From Legionella longbeachae (GTDB lineage: Bacteria; Pseudomonadota; Gammaproteobacteria; Legionellales; Legionellaceae), in assembly GCA_016191305.1 (NCBI GenBank), contig JACPOX010000271.1, positions 1-9,720 of the forward strand: a stretch of 9,720 nt of DNA, in the 5' to 3' direction. Position numbers and translations under genes: made by a program. Under the pieces are notes generated by a model. The model ran no database searches, was not told where the DNA came from, and saw only the letters and a program-made list of their open reading frames with translations. Each line of letters begins with the position of its first letter. The stretch's first letter is position 1. Below, piece after piece: positions 6,213 to 9,720 of the stretch.

Positions 6213-7262
6213 ATGATTAAATGGTTTAAACGAAGTCATGACTCAAGCGCTTCAAAAGCCGATAGTCCTCAGAATGATATGGGCTTGTTATCTGAACATA
6301 CTGAAGCTGTAGAACAAGTACAAGAACCTGCTAAAGAAGGGATTTTCGCACGTTTTCGGAAAGGTTTAAGTAAAACGCGTCATCAATTGGGTGATGGGAT
6401 TGGGCGTTTGTTGTTAGGAAAAAAAGAAATCAGCCAGGAACTTCTGGATGAATTAGAAACACTCTTAATCAGCGCTGATTTGGGTATGGATACAGCCCAA
6501 GCTGTATTAAAACAGCTAGCAGAAGGTTTGGCTCGTAAACAATTATCTGACGGTAATGCCGTGTATGAAGCACTTAAATCACATTTGCAATTGATGTTAA
6601 ATCAAAAAAATCTACCCTTCATTTTAGATACTCCGGATCACTCCCCCTTTGTTATTTTAATGGTTGGCATTAATGGTGCAGGTAAAACAACCACTATAGG
6701 CAAGTTGGCTAAACAATTTCAGCAACAAGGCAAAAAAGTTATGTTGGCTGCTGGTGACACGTTTAGAGCTGCGGCAGTGGAACAATTGCAGGTTTGGGGT
6801 GAACGAAATGATATTTCTGTGATTGCTCAACACACCGGAGCGGATAGTGCATCGGTAATTTTTGATGCACTGCAAGCAGCAAAAGCACGTAAAATGGATG
6901 TGTTAATTGCTGATACTGCAGGCCGATTGCATACTCAGGGTAATTTAATGGATGAATTGAAAAAGATAAAACGAGTCTTGCAGAAATTGTGCCCAGAAGC
7001 ACCTCATGAGACCATGTTGATATTAGATGCATCCATAGGACAAAATGCATTGGTCCAGGCACGGCAATTTCATGAAGCAGTTGAATTAACCGGTATCACT
7101 ATGACTAAACTTGATGGTACTGCCAAAGGTGGAATATTGTTTGCTATTGCTAATGAATTAGGAATACCCTTTCGTTATATAGGGATTGGTGAAGGGATAG
7201 AGGATTTGCGCCCCTTTGATGCTACACAATTTGTTGGTGCATTGTTTAATGATCACATTTGA
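6213..7262 (+). CDS. ftsY: FtsY, signal recognition particle receptor GTPase
   Basis: FtsY is the membrane-associated receptor for the SRP protein Ffh. Paired GTP hydrolysis releases the translating ribosome to the SecYEG translocon. From the ATG at 6213 it has 349 residues: a short, acidic, poorly conserved A region (1-40), the helical N domain (about 45-130) and the G domain. GTPase motifs are GINGAGKTT (152-160), DTFRAAA (182-188), DTAGR (234-238) and TKLD (298-301), with the C-terminal GIGEGIEDLRPFD (324-336) typical of FtsY. A TTG at 6201 is in frame but only one base from the AGGA at 6196-6199; ATG 6213 gives the MIKWFK start seen in relatives, though the AGGA is then rather distant (13 nt). 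It is the first gene of ftsY-ftsE-ftsX and overlaps ftsE by 14 nt. Confidence 0.96.
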   Translation: MIKWFKRSHDSSASKADSPQNDMGLLSEHTEAVEQVQEPAKEGIFARFRKGLSKTRHQLGDGIGRLLLGKKEISQELLDELETLLISADLGMDTAQAVLKQLAEGLARKQLSDGNAVYEALKSHLQLMLNQKNLPFILDTPDHSPFVILMVGINGAGKTTTIGKLAKQFQQQGKKVMLAAGDTFRAAAVEQLQVWGERNDISVIAQHTGADSASVIFDALQAAKARKMDVLIADTAGRLHTQGNLMDELKKIKRVLQKLCPEAPHETMLILDASIGQNALVQARQFHEAVELTGITMTKLDGTAKGGILFAIANELGIPFRYIGIGEGIEDLRPFDATQFVGALFNDHI

Positions 7263-7899
7263 CCAAGTTAGTAAGCGTTACCCAGGCGGTTTTGAAGTTT
7301 TAACCCAGGTAAATTTTTCCTTACTAAAAGGAGAAATGGCTTTCCTTACAGGCCACTCAGGTGCTGGAAAAAGTACCTTACTTAAATTAATTGCACTTTT
7401 GGAGTGGCCTACATCGGGCCAATTGATAGTTAACGGCTTGCACTTAAATCATTTAAAAAAACGTGATGTGGCTATTCATCGCAGTCAACTTGGTATTACT
7501 TTTCAATCTCCTAATTTACTTAATGACCGAACAGTTTTTGATAATGTGGCTTTGCCTTTACAAATTCAGGGTATGGCTTATCCCATGATCAGCAAAAGAG
7601 TGCACGCTGCTCTAGATATGGTAGGTTTGTTAACTAAGGAAAAAATGCTGCCTGCTCATTTATCTGGAGGGGAACAACAACGAGTAGGTATTGCGCGTGC
7701 TGTAGTGCATAAGCCTGCCTTGTTGTTGGCTGATGAACCTACGGGAAATCTTGATCCTAAACTCTCTGCAGAGATCATGGCTATTTTTGAACAATTTAAT
7801 CAAGTGGGGGTGAGTATCTTAATTGCTACCCATGATCTCGCTTTGATTGCAAGGATGAAGCATCGTATCGTCATGCTAAAAGGAGGACGGATGTGTTAA
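7249..7899 (+). CDS. ftsE: FtsE, cell-division ABC transporter ATP-binding protein
   Basis: FtsE is the cytoplasmic ATPase of the FtsEX complex, which joins the divisome and controls periplasmic peptidoglycan hydrolases through FtsX rather than moving a solute. The 216-residue protein has Walker A GHSGAGKST (35-43), a Q-loop glutamine at 86, signature LSGGEQQR (138-145), Walker B LLLADEP (158-164, catalytic E163), the following TGNLDP (165-170) and the switch histidine H195 in ATHD. The ATG at 7249 gives the usual MITFDQVSKRYPGG start. A longer frame from 7216 adds 11 residues with no family match. It begins inside ftsY and ends 7 nt inside ftsX, a layout expected for tightly coupled translation. 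Confidence 0.96.
   Translation: MITFDQVSKRYPGGFEVLTQVNFSLLKGEMAFLTGHSGAGKSTLLKLIALLEWPTSGQLIVNGLHLNHLKKRDVAIHRSQLGITFQSPNLLNDRTVFDNVALPLQIQGMAYPMISKRVHAALDMVGLLTKEKMLPAHLSGGEQQRVGIARAVVHKPALLLADEPTGNLDPKLSAEIMAIFEQFNQVGVSILIATHDLALIARMKHRIVMLKGGRMC
7881..7886 (+). promoter_or_regulatory. Consensus Shine-Dalgarno site for the ftsX GTG start
   Basis: AGGAGG, the full consensus, lies within the 3' end of ftsE, 6 nt before the GTG at 7893. It offsets the weaker start codon and settles the ftsX start. The ATG two bases earlier is in the ftsE frame. Confidence 0.8.
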
Positions 7900-8822
7900 A
7901 ACGAAGTCAATCAATTTTCGCGTATCACCTCCAAGCGGCAGTACATAGCTTGAACTTATTATGTCGCAAGCCTGTAGCAACTATTATGACTTCTATAGTT
8001 ATTGCCATTGCTCTGGCTTTACCGGCTCTTTTTTGGGTGTTTTCCGATAATCTTTCTAAATTGACTGCAAGTTGGAATCGTGGTGGTCATATTTCCCTTT
8101 ATTTAAAGCCTGGCTTATCAAATACTGAGCAGCAACTTGTGTTGCAAAAAGTACGTGATGCGAATGGAGTGGCTCAAGTTTCCTTAAAATCTTCGGCTGA
8201 TGGTCTGTCTGAATTGACTCAACAAGAGGGCATGCAAGACATTATGCGTTATCTTCCTGAAAATCCTTTACCAGCATTAATCGATGTAATTCCGACTTTG
8301 GTTGTAGATTCTCCGGCCAAACTGGACTTATTGTCACATCAATTACAAACCATAGCTCAGGTAGATAATGCAAAAGTAGACATGGAATGGATAAGTCGTC
8401 TACATGCACTTTTTGGTTTTGCAGCTAAGTTTTCTAATGCTTTATTGGCCTTATTGGCAATGGCAGTTATTGTCATCGTTGGAACTACATTGCGTTTGGC
8501 GGTTCATAGTCGCCAAGAGGAAATCCAAGTTTTAAAATTAGTTGGAGCTAAAGATTCTTTTATACTCAGACCATTTTTATATTCAGGGGTTTGGTATGGC
8601 GCAATCGGCGCTATTTTTGCTATTTTTTTAGTTAATATCTTTGTTTTAAGTTTAGGTACAGCAGTTAATCAGTTGGCCTCTGTATATCAAATGCACTATC
8701 CGTTAACAAGTTTGTCAATGCGACAGATCTTGCTACTTGTTTTATTTGCGATTATACTAGGCTGGATAGGGGCCTGTTTGTCTGTAAAACGACAATTGGC
8801 ATCTATAGAACCTCAGTTATGA
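7893..8822 (+). CDS. ftsX: FtsX, cell-division ABC transporter permease-like protein
   Basis: FtsX is the inner-membrane half of FtsEX. Its large periplasmic loop recruits and activates cell-wall hydrolase regulators (EnvC in E. coli) in response to FtsE ATP cycles. The 309-residue protein shows the expected plan: a cytoplasmic N-terminus, TM1 at about 29-50, a periplasmic domain at about 51-175, TM2 at about 178-200, the cytoplasmic segment [14 protein letters not shown] (206-219) typical of the family, TM3 at about 228-254 and TM4 at about 277-297. It starts with GTG after a consensus AGGAGG and overlaps ftsE by 7 nt. rpoH follows after 52 bp without a visible terminator, so some rpoH message may come by read-through. 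Confidence 0.95.
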   Translation: MLKRSQSIFAYHLQAAVHSLNLLCRKPVATIMTSIVIAIALALPALFWVFSDNLSKLTASWNRGGHISLYLKPGLSNTEQQLVLQKVRDANGVAQVSLKSSADGLSELTQQEGMQDIMRYLPENPLPALIDVIPTLVVDSPAKLDLLSHQLQTIAQVDNAKVDMEWISRLHALFGFAAKFSNALLALLAMAVIVIVGTTLRLAVHSRQEEIQVLKLVGAKDSFILRPFLYSGVWYGAIGAIFAIFLVNIFVLSLGTAVNQLASVYQMHYPLTSLSMRQILLLVLFAIILGWIGACLSVKRQLASIEPQL

Positions 8823-8874
8823 GTTTCGGCCTATTTATCACCTTTTTTACAGAGAAATTATAGAGGAAAGAAGC

Positions 8875-9720
8875 ATGAGTCAACATTTGCAACTTGCCGC
8901 AATGAATTTACCTGTCGGCAGTCTTGATTCTTACATCCACAGAGTGAATCAAATTCCTATGTTAACTTTGGAGGAAGAGGTTTCCTGTGCCGAGCGTTAT
9001 CATGCTGAAGGGGATCTTGAAGCAGCAAGGCGTCTAGTTCTTGCTCATTTGCGCTATGTTGTCCGTGTAGCTCGTGGTTATTTGGGCTATGGTTTGCCTT
9101 TAAATGATTTAATTCAGGAAGGTAATGTTGGTTTGATGAAGGCGGTAAAACGCTTCGATCCTAAAATGGGCGTACGCTTAGTTTCTTTTGCTGTTCACTG
9201 GATTAAAGCAGAAATTCACGAATTTGTTTTGCGTAATTGGCGCATTGTTAAAGTAGCTACCACCAAAGCGCAGCGTAAATTATTTTTTAATCTTCGCCAA
9301 ATGAAAAATCGTTTGGGTTGGATGAGTCATGAAGAAGTATCAGCTGTAGCAAATGATTTAGGTGTGAGTCGTGAAGAAGTGTTAGTCATGGAGCAACGCT
9401 TAAATGCAATGGATGCTTCTTATGATGCTTCTGATGCTGATGATAGTGATGATTTGCAAATGGTACCAGAGCGTTATTTATTTAATGCCAATGATGATCC
9501 TGCTTTATTACTTGAAAAAGAGAGCGCAGAAGATCAAGGGCGTGAGAAGCTTATGTTCGCTATGGAACAACTTGATGAGCGTAGCCAGGATATTTTACAG
9601 CAACGATGGTTGGCAGAAGAAAAGCTGACATTACATGATTTGGCTAAAAAATATGGTGTATCCGCTGAGCGTGTTCGACAGCTTGAAAAAAATGCCATGA
9701 AGAAGTTGCGTCAATATATA
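8875..9720 (+). CDS. rpoH: RpoH, heat-shock sigma factor sigma32 (3' end cut by window)
   Basis: RpoH directs RNA polymerase to heat-shock promoters of chaperone and protease genes. The frame opens at ATG 8875 after GAGGA (8863-8867, 7 nt spacing) and is still open after 282 codons, ending ..MKKLRQYI. E. coli RpoH ends a few residues past this point, so only a few codons are missing. Landmarks are region 2.2 [19 protein letters not shown] (78-96), region 2.4 [13 protein letters not shown] (120-132), the sigma32-specific RpoH box QRKLFFNLR (133-141), LDERSQDIL (233-241) and the region 4.2 helix-turn-helix with [18 protein letters not shown] (262-279). An acidic linker rich in Asp and Ser (about 180-193) separates regions 3 and 4. 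The ftsY-ftsE-ftsX-rpoH order is that of E. coli. Own promoters and any RNA thermometer at the start cannot be judged here. Confidence 0.97.
   Translation, partial: MSQHLQLAAMNLPVGSLDSYIHRVNQIPMLTLEEEVSCAERYHAEGDLEAARRLVLAHLRYVVRVARGYLGYGLPLNDLIQEGNVGLMKAVKRFDPKMGVRLVSFAVHWIKAEIHEFVLRNWRIVKVATTKAQRKLFFNLRQMKNRLGWMSHEEVSAVANDLGVSREEVLVMEQRLNAMDASYDASDADDSDDLQMVPERYLFNANDDPALLLEKESAEDQGREKLMFAMEQLDERSQDILQQRWLAEEKLTLHDLAKKYGVSAERVRQLEKNAMKKLRQYI

Noticed and set aside
7216..7248. Upstream ATG start for ftsE
   Set aside because: The added 11 residues lie inside ftsY in another frame and do not resemble FtsE, which normally starts at the MITF-like segment.
8823..8874. Terminator or promoter between ftsX and rpoH
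   Set aside because: A short T-run at 8843-8848 has no stem before it, and the only TATAGA-like box is too close to the rpoH start codon.
1..9720. tRNA, rRNA, CRISPR array or prophage attachment site
   Set aside because: No cloverleaf, rRNA-like segment, regularly spaced direct repeats or integrase signature was seen.

Overview
The window most likely comes from a Legionella species (gamma-proteobacteria). It is AT-rich and carries three genes that closely match, from memory, the Dot/Icm type IVB secretion proteins DotD, DotC and DotB. They sit beside rsmD, a pair of M16 peptidase genes, and the ftsY-ftsE-ftsX-rpoH block. I recall the same neighbourhood in L. pneumophila. No alignment was possible, so genus and species are inferences.

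Layout from left to right. Positions 1-90 hold the last 29 codons of a probable IS110-family transposase on the + strand. Two hairpin-forming inverted repeats (75-109 and 153-176) lie at its end and in the gap before dotB, which converges on it from the right. The - strand then carries, in transcription order, a catalytic M16 peptidase (4825-6150), an inactive M16 partner (3524-4828) and rsmD (2979-3527), each overlapping the next by 4 nt. After a 113-bp gap with a good sigma70-type promoter come dotD (2377-2865), dotC (1470-2396, overlapping dotD by 20 nt) and dotB (196-1326). dotC and dotB are separated by 143 bp almost filled by a 133-bp element with 17-bp terminal inverted repeats. Its dotB-proximal repeat contains dotB's Shine-Dalgarno sequence.

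A 62-bp divergent control region (6151-6212) separates the M16 genes from the + strand cluster: ftsY (6213-7262), ftsE (7249-7899), ftsX (7893-8822) and rpoH (8875 to the window end, lacking its last few codons). The first three overlap and are probably one operon.

How the genes work together. DotC and DotD are outer-membrane lipoproteins of the secretion core and DotB is the cytoplasmic ATPase that powers substrate transfer. FtsY delivers ribosome-SRP complexes to the membrane. FtsEX is the ABC-type divisome complex that controls septal peptidoglycan hydrolysis. RpoH is the heat-shock sigma factor. RsmD methylates 16S rRNA, and the M16 pair is probably a heterodimeric envelope peptidase.

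Most of the window is well-known biology. The least ordinary part is the small inverted-repeat element between dotC and dotB, which seems to have become part of dotB's translation-initiation region. The transposase remnant on dotB's other side suggests that this edge of the locus has been rearranged. I did not find a wholly new system.
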